Shown here in pieces: positions 27,436 to 36,176 of a DNA stretch of 64,000 bases (the stretch's first letter is position 1; each line of letters begins with the position of its first letter). Source of the stretch: Arcobacter sp. (GTDB lineage Bacteria > Campylobacterota > Campylobacteria > Campylobacterales > Sulfurimonadaceae); contig JAGXFN010000013.1 in assembly GCA_024637195.1 (NCBI GenBank), forward strand, positions 1 through 64,000, given 5' to 3'. The notes beneath the pieces are model-generated. The model saw only the letters and a list, made by a program, of their open reading frames with translations. It did no database searches and had not been told where the DNA came from. The position numbers and the translations under genes are program-made.

Positions 27436-27505
27436 GATGCAGGGTTGAGGCGTACCAAGTACGCCGATGCCATGTTCAGACGCAAGGTGCGCTGAATATT
27501 GGCAT
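27436..27505. repeat. GTAC-centred palindromic intergenic repeat, copy B
   Basis: Core GGCGTAC, CAA, GTACGCC (27449-27465), with GCAGGGTTGAG on the left and GATGCC...CAGACGCAAGGTGCGC...TTGGCATTTTA on the right. It parallels copy A at 17431-17515. It lies between the convergent OmpA-like and cytochrome genes. Confidence 0.6.
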
Positions 27506-27509
27506 TTTA

Positions 27510-27842
27510 TTAGCCACAAGAAGGAACATTTCCTGAATCCGAACCATATTGGAACAAGAAGTCTTTCAAGTGTGGAGCCAAACCTTTAAATTTGTCGCTT
27601 TTAAAGAATTTTTCTGCTTTGCTGCCTTCGTGTTTTTTGATGATGAGAGTAGCATCATTTGCAAACATTTCTGCCCAGCCGTCTTGTGTTTGCATTCCTG
27701 CACCTTTAGTGCCGTTACCGTGGCACTTTTTACAAGTTTTCAGGTAACCTTTTTGACCTTTTTTGATATCAGCTGAAGCTGTTGTTGACATTAAGCCAAG
27801 TGCAACAACAGCCGCCATCAATACAGAGATTTGTTTTTTCAT
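27510..27842 (-). CDS. Small periplasmic c-type cytochrome
   Basis: 110 residues from the ATG at 27842, chosen because GGAG lies upstream and a signal peptide (MKKQISVLMAAVVALGLMST...) then starts correctly; a longer frame from 27884 would hide it. One haem motif, CKKCH (about residues 35-39), places a covalent haem c in the periplasm. The rest is Lys-rich with a Gly/Met loop that could supply the second ligand, and a single Cys near the C-terminus. Probably an electron carrier; partner unknown. Confidence 0.8.
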   Translation of the reverse strand: MKKQISVLMAAVVALGLMSTTASADIKKGQKGYLKTCKKCHGNGTKGAGMQTQDGWAEMFANDATLIIKKHEGSKAEKFFKSDKFKGLAPHLKDFLFQYGSDSGNVPSCG

Positions 27843-28010
27843 TCTATGAACTCCAGTTAAGTAAATACAAACAATATAATACATGAAATCTATAAAAGTG
27901 AGTTAAAGAAATAAACTAACCTATGAATATTTGTTTATTTTGCCTTTTTTGTCTTAAAAAGTATCATAGGCAATATGATGTAGTTTTAATTACAAAAGGT
28001 ATATTTTTGC

Positions 28011-28016
28011 TATAAT
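28011..28016 (+). promoter_or_regulatory. -10 element of the 28044 gene
   Basis: Exact TATAAT after a T-rich run (ATTTTTGC), 28 bases before the ATG. Confidence 0.55.
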
Positions 28017-28043
28017 AACTGCGATATCAACTAAAGGATTTTT

Positions 28044-28448
28044 ATGAATAAGATTTTTATACTTTTTCTAATCGCAACGTTTTCTCTTTTTGCCTCAGAT
28101 GCTCTGATGTGTGAAGTGATCAATAAAGATGAAATATACAAAATAAAATGTACCTACCAAACAACACAAAAAAGCTATGACCGCAATATTTCTATGGCCT
28201 GGACCTCGCCTTCTACTCCCCAAGACGATCGTTTCAAAACAGTCTTGTTACCTGCTGGGCATATTTCTATTTATGATTACAGATATTTTGACGGACGGGC
28301 AGATGGAAGCTGGACTATCTCTGCAACCGACGATTCAACAGGCCAAGTCACGACGACAGAGTTTGTAAAAGCGGATTTAAGTGAATCGAATATCAGTTCG
28401 CTATCCTGTGAAAAGCCCTCTATCAGCCAGCCTCTTCCTGTAAAATAG
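28044..28448 (+). CDS. Small secreted protein of unknown function
   Basis: 134 residues with a clear signal peptide (MNKIFILFLIATFSLFAS). The mature part has three cysteines (in LMCEV, IKCTY and LSCEK), so one disulfide is possible, and alternating polar/hydrophobic stretches suggest a beta-rich fold. I do not recognise the family. Good promoter and an AAAGGA ribosome-binding sequence support it as real. Confidence 0.65.
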   Translation: MNKIFILFLIATFSLFASDALMCEVINKDEIYKIKCTYQTTQKSYDRNISMAWTSPSTPQDDRFKTVLLPAGHISIYDYRYFDGRADGSWTISATDDSTGQVTTTEFVKADLSESNISSLSCEKPSISQPLPVK

Positions 28449-28460
28449 CTTTATTATACA

Positions 28461-28496
28461 GCTTCCGCAGAAGCGTTGGTTTTAAGCTTTTTTCAT
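28461..28496 (+). terminator. Hairpin terminator after the 28044 gene
   Basis: GCTTC, CGCA, GAAGC (28461-28474), then a T-rich run to 28496. A short stem, between two convergent genes. Confidence 0.5.
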
Positions 28497-28516
28497 ATAA
28501 ATCATCACTCTAAAAT

Positions 28517-28861
28517 TTATTCGGAAAATGGTTTTTCAGCCGAGGAGCTGTTTTTTGATCTCTCTTCATTTTTCACAAAGATCTCCGTAGTGACCTTTGA
28601 GTGTTTGATTTTTCTCAGTGCTTTACGCAGCAAAAGATCTGTCTCTTCGGGTTTTACACCGACTCGCTCAGCAATCTCCTGATTGTTCTTACCGCCCTCT
28701 TTCATACAGAAAGCATGTAACTCTTTGCGCGTCAAATGGCGTTTGAGCGTTCTAAAAAGCTCTTTGTCATCTTTGAGTATTTTGACATCATCATTGTTGA
28801 TGATGCTTGATAATCTTTCATACAACGATATATTTGGACATTCTTGTTCCCAGTAGGTCAT
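28517..28861 (-). CDS. Sigma-70 region-4-like helix-turn-helix protein
   Basis: 114 residues. Residues about 45-88 (LTRKELHAFCMKEGGKNNQE through VKPEETDLLLRKALRKIKHS) look like a sigma region 4 / LuxR-type helix-turn-helix: helix, 'NNQEIAERVGV' turn, recognition helix. No region 2, so it is not a complete sigma factor. It overlaps serB by 4 bases (ATGA) and is translated with it. Target unknown; could be a small DNA-binding regulator. Confidence 0.6.
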   Translation of the reverse strand: MTYWEQECPNISLYERLSSIINNDDVKILKDDKELFRTLKRHLTRKELHAFCMKEGGKNNQEIAERVGVKPEETDLLLRKALRKIKHSKVTTEIFVKNEERSKNSSSAEKPFSE

Positions 28862-29484
28862 AGTTTTACCTTATCTAAAATTTGTGTTAGGTCTTTTGTT
28901 TCAATAATAATGTTGGCCTCTTTTTTCAGTATCTCTTTGGCACAAAAGGCAACGCGGGTGCCGGCATGTGCGAACATACTTCTGTCATTTGCCCCGTCGC
29001 CGACGACCATTGTCTGCGCTTCGCTCACGCCTAAAATGTTTTGAAGACGTACAATCATATCACCTTTTGAAAAGTCAAACATCATGTCTCCACCGACAAG
29101 ACCGCTCAGTCTTCCGTTTTTGTGGTGTAAAACATTTGAAAAGTCTGCATCGTAGCCTAAAACATCTTTGCCGTGCATTGTCGCTGTGCGAAAGCCGCCG
29201 CTGAAACAGACCACTGTGCAGCCGCTCTTTTTCAATGCGCTGATCGTCTCTTTTGCCCCCGGCATAAAAGGGAGATTTTGGCAGATCTCTTCGACTTTTG
29301 AAAACTCCAGCCCTTTTAAGAGCCCGACTCGCTGAGTTAGACTCTCAAAAAAGTCCATCTCGCCTTTCATCGCTTTTTCGGTGATTGCAGAGACCTTCTC
29401 TTTTAGCCCTAAAGGCTCGGCAAAAAAATCAATCGTTTCGCCGTCCATCAGCGTCGAATCAAAATCAAATACACATAATTTCAT
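28858..29484 (-). CDS. serB: Phosphoserine phosphatase
   Basis: 208 residues, a HAD-family enzyme doing the last step of serine synthesis. FDFDSTLMDGET (6-17) carries the catalytic DxDxT motif, VCFSGGF (about 92-98) motif 2 and VVGDGANDRSMF (about 160-171) the Mg-binding motif 4. Only the catalytic domain is present; the ACT domain of longer SerB proteins is missing, as in many bacteria. Divergent from metF. Confidence 0.9.
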   Translation of the reverse strand: MKLCVFDFDSTLMDGETIDFFAEPLGLKEKVSAITEKAMKGEMDFFESLTQRVGLLKGLEFSKVEEICQNLPFMPGAKETISALKKSGCTVVCFSGGFRTATMHGKDVLGYDADFSNVLHHKNGRLSGLVGGDMMFDFSKGDMIVRLQNILGVSEAQTMVVGDGANDRSMFAHAGTRVAFCAKEILKKEANIIIETKDLTQILDKVKL

Positions 29485-29512
29485 TATTATCTTCTCTCAA
29501 TAGCATTACTGC

Positions 29513-29518
29513 TATAAT
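29513..29518 (+). promoter_or_regulatory. -10 element of metF
   Basis: Exact TATAAT in CTGCTATAATGTCG, 76 bases before the metF TTG start. It faces the serB -10 element 17 bases away. Confidence 0.55.
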
Positions 29519-29534
29519 GTCGTTAATTATCGGA

Positions 29535-29540
29535 ATTATA
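29535..29540 (-). promoter_or_regulatory. -10 element of serB
   Basis: Minus-strand TATAAT in GGGTATAATTCC, about 50 bases before the serB ATG. Its predicted start site (about 29528) almost meets that of metF (about 29525). Confidence 0.55.
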
Positions 29541-29593
29541 CCCAGCAATTCTCAAACTGCCACTTAACCGGTGCAGAGAAAATAGGATAGACT

Positions 29594-30505
29594 TTGTTTG
29601 ACACCCTTATCGAAAAATTACAAAATGGCAGATACATCACCTTGGAGACGACACCTTCACACTCTCCGGTTTTCCAGCCCGTTATTGACAAGATAAAAGC
29701 ACTAGGACTCGACACGCTCGTTGACGGTTTCTCAACAACAGACAACCCTCTGGCAAAACTCAAGTACAATGCCATGTTTGCTGCCGTAAAGCTTCAAAAT
29801 GCTTTTAACAAGCCCGTACTGGCGACAATGAGCATGCGGGATCGAAACCGAATCGCCCTGCAGTCTGACCTGCTTGGTGGCAATGAGTTTGACATACGCG
29901 CAGTGCTTGCCCTTACCGGCGACAGCGCGGCCATGTCTGACCAGCCCAATACAAAAGGCGTCTTTGATGGCAACTCCTCGCTTCTGCTGGACATCATCAC
30001 CTGTCTTAACAGTGGAATCGACTACGCCGGAAAACCGCTTGCACAAAAGCCACAAAACATCTACCCCTTCGCCGTGACGAACTCGTTTTCCACCAATCCC
30101 AAGACTCTGCAGAAAAAAATGAAGAAAAAAATAGAGCATGGCGCGATCGGCCTTATCTCTCAACCGGTGTATGACATCGACAACGCAAAGCTTCTGCTGG
30201 AGCTGCTGGAAAATGCCAAAAGCGACTGCTGCGAGTCAGCACAAAAGGCGCAGATTGTACTGGGCATCTTTCCTATCACAAAGCTGCGTACTGCACAGTT
30301 TTTGGCCTCGCATGTACCGGGTATCCATGTTCCCAAGATCTGGATAGAGTCCCTTCGAAAGGCGCATGACATTTCTCCCGAAGAAGAGTATAAGGTCGGT
30401 TTTGAACTGAGTAAGAATCTTTTTGATGAGATAATGCAGCTGCACCCCAAGGTGCATTTGATGACGGCAAATCAATTCCAGATTGCCAAAGATATATTGG
30501 TCTGA
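29594..30505 (+). CDS. metF: Methylenetetrahydrofolate reductase family protein
   Basis: 303 residues, predicted FAD-dependent barrel enzyme that makes 5-methyl-tetrahydrofolate for methionine synthesis. Family features: ITLETTPSHSP near residue 15, TMSMRDRNRIALQSDLLG (about 79-96), LALTGDS (105-111), ISQPVYD (near 196) and LGIFPITK. The ETTP in place of the usual EFFPP (with catalytic Glu) and the moderate similarity leave some doubt about exact substrate. TTG start with AGGAT upstream. Confidence 0.8.
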   Translation: MFDTLIEKLQNGRYITLETTPSHSPVFQPVIDKIKALGLDTLVDGFSTTDNPLAKLKYNAMFAAVKLQNAFNKPVLATMSMRDRNRIALQSDLLGGNEFDIRAVLALTGDSAAMSDQPNTKGVFDGNSSLLLDIITCLNSGIDYAGKPLAQKPQNIYPFAVTNSFSTNPKTLQKKMKKKIEHGAIGLISQPVYDIDNAKLLLELLENAKSDCCESAQKAQIVLGIFPITKLRTAQFLASHVPGIHVPKIWIESLRKAHDISPEEEYKVGFELSKNLFDEIMQLHPKVHLMTANQFQIAKDILV

Positions 30506-30513
30506 CTGCAGCT

Positions 30514-30542
30514 GCTGCAGCGCAAAACCTTGCAGCTTTTTT
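30514..30542 (+). terminator. Terminator after metF
   Basis: GCTGCA (30514-30519), 11-base loop, TGCAGC (30531-30536), then T6. An AT-rich second stem (AGTAT...ATACT, from 30544) follows and may serve cheW on the other strand. Confidence 0.7.
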
Positions 30543-30571
30543 CAGTATCTTTAAAAAATACTTAGATTTTT

Positions 30572-31069
30572 TTAGAAATCCCGCTCAAGCAGTTTGTCTA
30601 CTTTTAAAATAGTGAGAATCTTGTCATTTTGCTTTCCCACACCTTCGATCATTGTGTCATCTTGCATCGCTGTTTCAGGAGCAGGACCAATCTCATGTTT
30701 TTTCAAGCGGATAGCCTCGGTCAATCTGTCAATCACAAAACCTGCCGTCTCTGTCGCATTTTTCATGACGATAAAGCGGCTGCTTTCCGTCATCTTTACG
30801 CTAGGAAGGCCGAATTTCAAGCGCAGATCAATCAATGGAATAACCGTTCCTCGAAGATTAAAGACGCCTAATATATATTTTGGCGTACGCGGCACACGTG
30901 TCCACTCTATGGGCTTAATGATCTCTTGAATACTTAAGATTGGCACCGAAAACTCTTCATCCCCCACAATAAAACCGACTAATTGAACGACATTGTCAAT
31001 ATTTTCTGCATGCGGCGAGATCTGGTCTTGCTGCTTGTTTATGATCTGCTGTAACTTTTCACTGCTCAT
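30572..31069 (-). CDS. cheW: Chemotaxis coupling protein CheW
   Basis: 165 residues. CheW links chemoreceptors to CheA at the inner membrane. VQLVGFIVGDEEFSVPILSI (about 28-47), VPRTPKYILGVFNLRGTVIP (near 57-76) and the final part with VGKQNDKILTILKVD are standard for the fold. The first 25 residues, rich in Gln, are unstructured. Start overlaps the cheA stop by 4 bases (ATGA). End of the long minus-strand run. Confidence 0.95.
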   Translation of the reverse strand: MSSEKLQQIINKQQDQISPHAENIDNVVQLVGFIVGDEEFSVPILSIQEIIKPIEWTRVPRTPKYILGVFNLRGTVIPLIDLRLKFGLPSVKMTESSRFIVMKNATETAGFVIDRLTEAIRLKKHEIGPAPETAMQDDTMIEGVGKQNDKILTILKVDKLLERDF

Positions 31070-33480
31070 GATGCTGACTCCTCAGAGAAACTGAACTTGA
31101 TGTTGCGCTTGACGACGTTTTGCAAATAATCCGGTGAGTACGGCTTGGTGATATACTCCACCATTCCTGACTCAACCCCACGCATCCTGTCTGACTTGCC
31201 GCTTCGCGATGTTACGGCAATCAACGGAAGATTTTTATATTTGTTGTACTTTTTGATCTCACCGGCCAGGGTATAGCCGTCCATGCGCGGCATCTCGATA
31301 TCAATCAAGAGTGCGTCAAATTGGTGCTCTCCCGATTTTAAGATGTTCAATGCTTCGATACCATCCGTTGCTTCAATCAGGGTAATTCCCAGAGGTTTGA
31401 GTGCGAGCGACATGATCTTTCTGTCGGTTTTTGAGTCATCAATGATCATGACCTTGTAATCACTCGGCTGTGTCTTCTTGTGTGAGGCACCACTGCTTCC
31501 GGCCGTGTCGCCTCTTATGGCTGACTTTATTGTTTTGGCCATATGCATTATTGCCGCCACATCCACAATAAGCGTCACTCCGCCATCACCGCGGATTGTC
31601 GCACCCGCAATCCCGTCCATGCCTTTGAGATACTCTCCCATCGACTTGATAACAATCTCTTCCTGCCCGACAAGGGAGTCTACGATCAATCCTATTTTGG
31701 TCTCGGCCAGGCCCAAGACAACGACATAGGCATGTTCGCTGCTGTCAAAAACATGCTCGACCTCAAAGATGTCGGCGATATGCACCAAAGAGAGCACATC
31801 GTCACGAAGACGCATGACAGAACGATTTTCAACTGTATATATCTCATCTTTGCTAATACGCACCGTCTCAAGTACGGAAGCCAATGGAATCGCGTAATAC
31901 TCCTCCTGAACACCAACAAGAAGGGCTTGAATGATTGCAAGCGTAAGCGGGATCTTGAGCTTCATGATCGTGCCTCTTCCCAGTTCGCTGTCGATATCGA
32001 TAATCCCGTTGAGTTTTTCGATATTTGTCTTGACGACGTCCATGCCTACGCCGCGGCCCGAGACATTCGTCACCTGTGCTGCGGTTGAGAAGCCTGGACG
32101 GAAGATAAGGCCAAACGCCTCTTTTTCTCCCATAATATCAGCCTCTTTTTCTGAGATGACGCCCTTGTCGATTGCGATCATCTTCAGGCGGTCAGGGTCC
32201 ATACCGGCACCGTCATCCGTGATCTGGATAACGATATGGTTGCCTTCATTGTAGGCTTTAAGCCCGATGATGCCGGTTTCAGGTTTACCCGCAGCCAGAC
32301 GCTGCTCTATGCTCTCTACTCCATGGTCGCAGGAGTTACGGATAATGTGCACCAGCGGATCGCCGATCTCTTCGACAATCGATTTGTCAAGTTCGGTCTC
32401 TTCTCCGCCAAGCTCCAGCTCGATCTTTTTGCCCAGTTCGCGTGAAAGGTCACGGATCATGCGGGGAAACTTGTTAAAGACCTTTCCGATAGGAAGCATT
32501 CTTGTCTTCATAACAGCGATCTGGAGGTCTGTTGTCACCAGTGATACAATGGAAACAACCTGATTTAGCTCTTCAAGGAACTCTTCGCCCTCGTATCGCT
32601 CTTCCACGTCGTCATTGATCTTTATCAGACGGTTTTTCCCCAGTACCAGCTCACCGATAAGGTTCATCAAGTGGTCAAGCCGCTTGACATCGACGCGGAT
32701 AGTCTGCTCAACGGCGGTTGCCGAGGCGGCTGCCGGAGCGCCGGCCTTCTTCTCTCCTGCCGGTTCCGGTCTCGCCTTTGCAGCAGCAGGCTGAGCCGCA
32801 GGAACTGGCACATTCACGGCAGCCGCAGGCTTAGCTTCTTCCGCCGCTTTGGGTTCATCTGCTGACGGCGCGTCGGGCATCACAGGAACATCTTCTCCTG
32901 CAGCAATCTTAGCTTCGCGTTTTGCTTTGTCAGCGACCTGGCGCTCTGCAAGCAGACGTTCGATCTCTGCTTCGACATCATCGTCGCTCATATTGGCATA
33001 ATCAGCCTCTTCTTCAGGTTCCGATATCTCTTCTTCGATCGTGTCCACTACAAGGGCTACTTCCTCTTCGTCAGCTTTCAAAACAGAAAGATCTTCGCCC
33101 TTGCTGATCACATCAAGACGCTCGACACACTCAGAGACCTCTATCCCCTGGTCAGAACTCGTATCGCGGATAGCGGTCAACAAAGTCTTCATCAGATCTA
33201 TCGACTCCAAAACGACATCCATCACATCCGCGTCCAGCACCAACTCTCCATGACGCGCCTTATTGAGGACATCTTCCATGTGGTGGGTCAGATGCGTCAG
33301 AACATCGAAGTTCAAAAATGAACTTGCCCCTTTGACCGTGTGTGCGACTCTAAAAATCCGGTTAAGAAGATCCAAATCCTCCGGAGTGTTCTCCAGCTCA
33401 ACCAAGTCTTGGTCAAGCTGTTCAATCAGTTCAAACGATTCAATTAGAAAATCCTGCAGTATCTCTTGAAATTCATCCAT
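31066..33480 (-). CDS. cheA: Chemotaxis histidine kinase CheA fused to a CheY-like receiver
   Basis: 804 residues. Order: Hpt domain (1-105) with phospho-accepting His in RVAHTVKGASSF (near 48); an acidic then Ala/Pro-rich linker (about 130-255) in place of a clear P2; dimerisation helices (about 260-325, LDHLMNLIGELVLGKNRL); HATPase (about 330-510, NSCDHGVE and GRGVGMDVVK boxes); CheW-like domain (about 515-650); and a CheY-like receiver (about 680-800) with acceptor Asp in LLIDIEMPRMDG. The CheA-CheY fusion is the usual CheA of Campylobacterota. Lies between cheV and cheW. Confidence 0.95.
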   Translation of the reverse strand: MDEFQEILQDFLIESFELIEQLDQDLVELENTPEDLDLLNRIFRVAHTVKGASSFLNFDVLTHLTHHMEDVLNKARHGELVLDADVMDVVLESIDLMKTLLTAIRDTSSDQGIEVSECVERLDVISKGEDLSVLKADEEEVALVVDTIEEEISEPEEEADYANMSDDDVEAEIERLLAERQVADKAKREAKIAAGEDVPVMPDAPSADEPKAAEEAKPAAAVNVPVPAAQPAAAKARPEPAGEKKAGAPAAASATAVEQTIRVDVKRLDHLMNLIGELVLGKNRLIKINDDVEERYEGEEFLEELNQVVSIVSLVTTDLQIAVMKTRMLPIGKVFNKFPRMIRDLSRELGKKIELELGGEETELDKSIVEEIGDPLVHIIRNSCDHGVESIEQRLAAGKPETGIIGLKAYNEGNHIVIQITDDGAGMDPDRLKMIAIDKGVISEKEADIMGEKEAFGLIFRPGFSTAAQVTNVSGRGVGMDVVKTNIEKLNGIIDIDSELGRGTIMKLKIPLTLAIIQALLVGVQEEYYAIPLASVLETVRISKDEIYTVENRSVMRLRDDVLSLVHIADIFEVEHVFDSSEHAYVVVLGLAETKIGLIVDSLVGQEEIVIKSMGEYLKGMDGIAGATIRGDGGVTLIVDVAAIMHMAKTIKSAIRGDTAGSSGASHKKTQPSDYKVMIIDDSKTDRKIMSLALKPLGITLIEATDGIEALNILKSGEHQFDALLIDIEMPRMDGYTLAGEIKKYNKYKNLPLIAVTSRSGKSDRMRGVESGMVEYITKPYSPDYLQNVVKRNIKFSFSEESAS

Positions 33481-33482
33481 TT

Positions 33483-34433
33483 TTAGGCTCCCTGTGCAAC
33501 ATGAGATTTGACAATACGTGCAATCTCATCATAAAAAATACTGGCATCAAATTTAACCAGATAGGCTTCACCGCCGGCTTCTATTCCCCGTGCTTCCGAA
33601 AAAAGATCACTGATTGAAGAGTTGAAAACAATAGGAATCTTTTTAAACCGGATGTCTTCTTTGACATTGGCCGCAAAATGGAATCCGTCCATTTTCGGCA
33701 TCTCAACGTCGGACACAATCAGACGCAGGTGCTGACCGATCTGGTCATGATACTTCTCATAAAGCTCGTTGAGTCTTACCAGGCCCTGTTCCCCGTCTGC
33801 CGCTTCGACGACCTTGAATCCCATCTGCACAAGCGCATCTTTGACAATTTTTCTGGCCGTGCCGCTGTCATCAAGCAAAAGGACAATACCGGAGAACTCA
33901 TCCTTGTGAACGTCTGCTTCCATGCTGCTAGGGGTATAAAGGCCTAGCTCCTGCACAACATTTTCCAAATCGAGAATAAGCAAAACGGCATCATTTTCTA
34001 TACGCGTCACCCCGGTGATCTTGCTCTTGTCCAGTCCGCCTACACCTGCGGAAAAAGAGGCAGGTTCGATATCTTTCCAGTTGATGCGGCGGATACGTTT
34101 TGCCTCGTGCACGACAAAACCGATCAGGATGTTGTTGAACTCGGAGATGATGACACGTGCATTTTTTTCAGCATTTTCGGGAGAAACGATTCCCATCCAT
34201 TTCGCAAGATTTACCACCGGAATAACGACCCCGCGAAGGTCAAATATCCCCTCAACAAACTCTGGCACACCCGGAAGCTCTGTCAGGCGAGGCTTACGAA
34301 TGATCTCGCGTACCTTGGCAACATTCACACCATAAATACCCTCGTATACGCGATCTTCTTCTTGTTTAAGTATACGAAAGTCAACCAGTTCCATCTCGTT
34401 GGTTCCGACCTTTAACACATTATCACTCTTCAC
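33483..34433 (-). CDS. cheV: Chemotaxis protein CheV (CheW-receiver fusion)
   Basis: 316 residues. The CheW-like half (about 12-165: FVEGIFDLRGVVIPVVNLAK) couples receptors to CheA, and the receiver half (about 183-310) has LLLDDSG, acceptor Asp in IVSDVEMPKMDGFHF, and a conserved Lys near VKFD. CheV is thought to act in adaptation or as a phosphate sink. GTG start inside the lpxH stop (GTGA), so it is tied to that operon; cheA follows after 2 bases. Confidence 0.95.
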   Translation of the reverse strand: MKSDNVLKVGTNEMELVDFRILKQEEDRVYEGIYGVNVAKVREIIRKPRLTELPGVPEFVEGIFDLRGVVIPVVNLAKWMGIVSPENAEKNARVIISEFNNILIGFVVHEAKRIRRINWKDIEPASFSAGVGGLDKSKITGVTRIENDAVLLILDLENVVQELGLYTPSSMEADVHKDEFSGIVLLLDDSGTARKIVKDALVQMGFKVVEAADGEQGLVRLNELYEKYHDQIGQHLRLIVSDVEMPKMDGFHFAANVKEDIRFKKIPIVFNSSISDLFSEARGIEAGGEAYLVKFDASIFYDEIARIVKSHVAQGA

Positions 34434-35173
34434 TCTGACTCCTCAAAACGGGTCTCTTGCAGCTGCAGCTGCTCTTTATTAGATTGTACAATAAAATATT
34501 TTTGATTGCAAGCAAACGAGGCCAAATTTATGTAAACAAAACTATGTAGTCTAAAACGTGTGTCTTGATGAAAATGCCCCTCGATAACGATATCCAAGGC
34601 ATCCTTTCTCAAATAGTTCAGACGTTTTTTTATTATCTCCTGAAAGGTTTCTATCTTGTAGCAGGGATTCTTTTTTTCTCCCCTGTTTTTGAGCCATTTT
34701 AAAATACAGTTTCCACATGCCCGGTCAAGCATTCCGATAGCATAAAGTATAAAATGTGTGCGGATAAGCCGCGTATAAAGCTGGTAGCCAAGCGGAGTTT
34801 TCGTATCCCCGTGAGAGAGCTGTACCTTTTGAGCCAAAAACCGAGCAAGAACAGGCTGTTCCGGCAAAGAGTAGACAGCTATATCCGGGAAGACGCTTTT
34901 CAGTCCGAAATCATGGTTACCCTCAAAATAGATGATCTCTATCTTTTTCGAGAGACTGTTCAGGAGTTTTATCTCTGCTTCATTATCTTTTTTAGTCTGT
35001 GCTATAGCGCCAAAAAGGAGTTCAAAGATATCTCCCATCAGTATCAGTTGGGTGGTCTTGATCTTTCCCTTGTCAAGCGCTTTTAAAAAAGAGAAAAAAG
35101 CGGGATAGGCCTTGCTGTAGTGCGCATCGGCAAGAAATATCGCACCCTCTTGAAGTGTGATCTCAGGGGACAT
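34430..35173 (-). CDS. lpxH: Metallophosphoesterase, LpxH-like (UDP-2,3-diacylglucosamine diphosphatase)
   Basis: 247 residues from ATG 35173. The dimetal phosphoesterase motifs are in order: ADAHYS, GDIFELL, EGNHDFG, LSHGDT and EGHFHQDTR. In LpxH the enzyme hydrolyses UDP-diacylglucosamine to lipid X, the step before LpxB, and lpxB is in the same run of genes, which supports the call. The His-rich patterns differ somewhat from classical LpxH (GHFHQ rather than GHTHRP), so a related activity is possible. The longer in-frame start at 35206 lies further inside argC and is less likely. Overlaps argC by 11 bases. Confidence 0.72.
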   Translation of the reverse strand: MSPEITLQEGAIFLADAHYSKAYPAFFSFLKALDKGKIKTTQLILMGDIFELLFGAIAQTKKDNEAEIKLLNSLSKKIEIIYFEGNHDFGLKSVFPDIAVYSLPEQPVLARFLAQKVQLSHGDTKTPLGYQLYTRLIRTHFILYAIGMLDRACGNCILKWLKNRGEKKNPCYKIETFQEIIKKRLNYLRKDALDIVIEGHFHQDTRFRLHSFVYINLASFACNQKYFIVQSNKEQLQLQETRFEESE

Positions 35174-36176
35174 AAGCAAAGATGGGCAGGCCCACGCTCT
35201 CATCATAACCGCACATCAGATTGGCATTGGCGAGCGCTTGTGAGCTTGCCCCGCGAAGAAGGTTGTCGATTGCTGAACTCACAAACACAAACGAACCGAG
35301 CTGCTTGACGTAAAGATCGCAAAAATTCGTCCCCGCAACACTTTTCATATCAACAGGATTGCTACGCACACGCACCATTTTCTCATCTTTGTAATATGTT
35401 TGCAAAAGTGCTGCCGCGTCTATCTCACTGCTGAGTTGAAGATAAACAGAAGAGAGCATACCGCGAGTAGCCGGAACAAGATGAGGAACAAACTGGACCC
35501 TGAACTCTCTGTCCGTTTGAAGCGATATCTTTTCAAAGATCTCCGGACCGTGGCGGTGGCCAAGCGGATTATAGGCAAAAAGATTGTCATTTATCGTCAC
35601 ATAATGGGTGTTGCTCGTGCACTGCTTGCCCGCACCGCTGACACCGCTTTTTGCGTCAATGATGATGTCAGAACCGGCTTTGATGTGCTCTGCAAAAGGC
35701 AAAATACCCAAGATAGCAGAGGTAGGATAGCAGCCCGGATTGGCTACAAGACGGGCGTTTTTGATCGCTTCGCGGTAAAGTTCGGGAAGGCCATAGACGG
35801 CATTGTCGAGATTTTGCGCATCGGTGTGCAAGCAGTAGTGCTGCTCGTAGCGCTCTTTTTGCAGGCGATAATCTGCCGAAAGATCAACAATCTTGACCCC
35901 TGTCTCCATCAGCCCTTTGACATACTCCATGGCCGTTTTGTGCGGCACGGCCAAAAAGATCAGATCGGCGGCTTTTGCGGCTTCTGAAACGTCGGCTTTG
36001 CGTACTTCACACTCATGCACGCCCAAAAGCGAAGGGTGTAGTTCACTCAAAGTCGTGTTTCCCTCTGTCGTCGCAACATAACTGAGCTCAAAATAGGGAT
36101 GTGCGAGTATCAGTTTGATCAGCTCAAACCCTGTATAGCCGCTGGCGCCGATAATGCCTACTCTATTTGCAGTCAA
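35163..36176 (-). CDS. argC: N-acetyl-gamma-glutamyl-phosphate reductase
   Basis: 337 residues. It reduces N-acetylglutamyl phosphate to the semialdehyde in arginine synthesis. GIIGASGYTGFELI (8-21) binds NADPH and VANPGCYPTSA (about 143-153) carries the catalytic cysteine; HRHGPEI and FVPHLVPATRGM are further family motifs. TTG start inside the 3' end of greA (14-base overlap). No other arg gene is near, so its place in the run with lpxH and che genes is not functional grouping. Confidence 0.95.
   Translation of the reverse strand: MTANRVGIIGASGYTGFELIKLILAHPYFELSYVATTEGNTTLSELHPSLLGVHECEVRKADVSEAAKAADLIFLAVPHKTAMEYVKGLMETGVKIVDLSADYRLQKERYEQHYCLHTDAQNLDNAVYGLPELYREAIKNARLVANPGCYPTSAILGILPFAEHIKAGSDIIIDAKSGVSGAGKQCTSNTHYVTINDNLFAYNPLGHRHGPEIFEKISLQTDREFRVQFVPHLVPATRGMLSSVYLQLSSEIDAAALLQTYYKDEKMVRVRSNPVDMKSVAGTNFCDLYVKQLGSFVFVSSAIDNLLRGASSQALANANLMCGYDESVGLPIFAYVP

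Noticed and set aside
31543-32088. 181-codon frame antisense to cheA
   Set aside because: Shadow of a highly conserved kinase gene.
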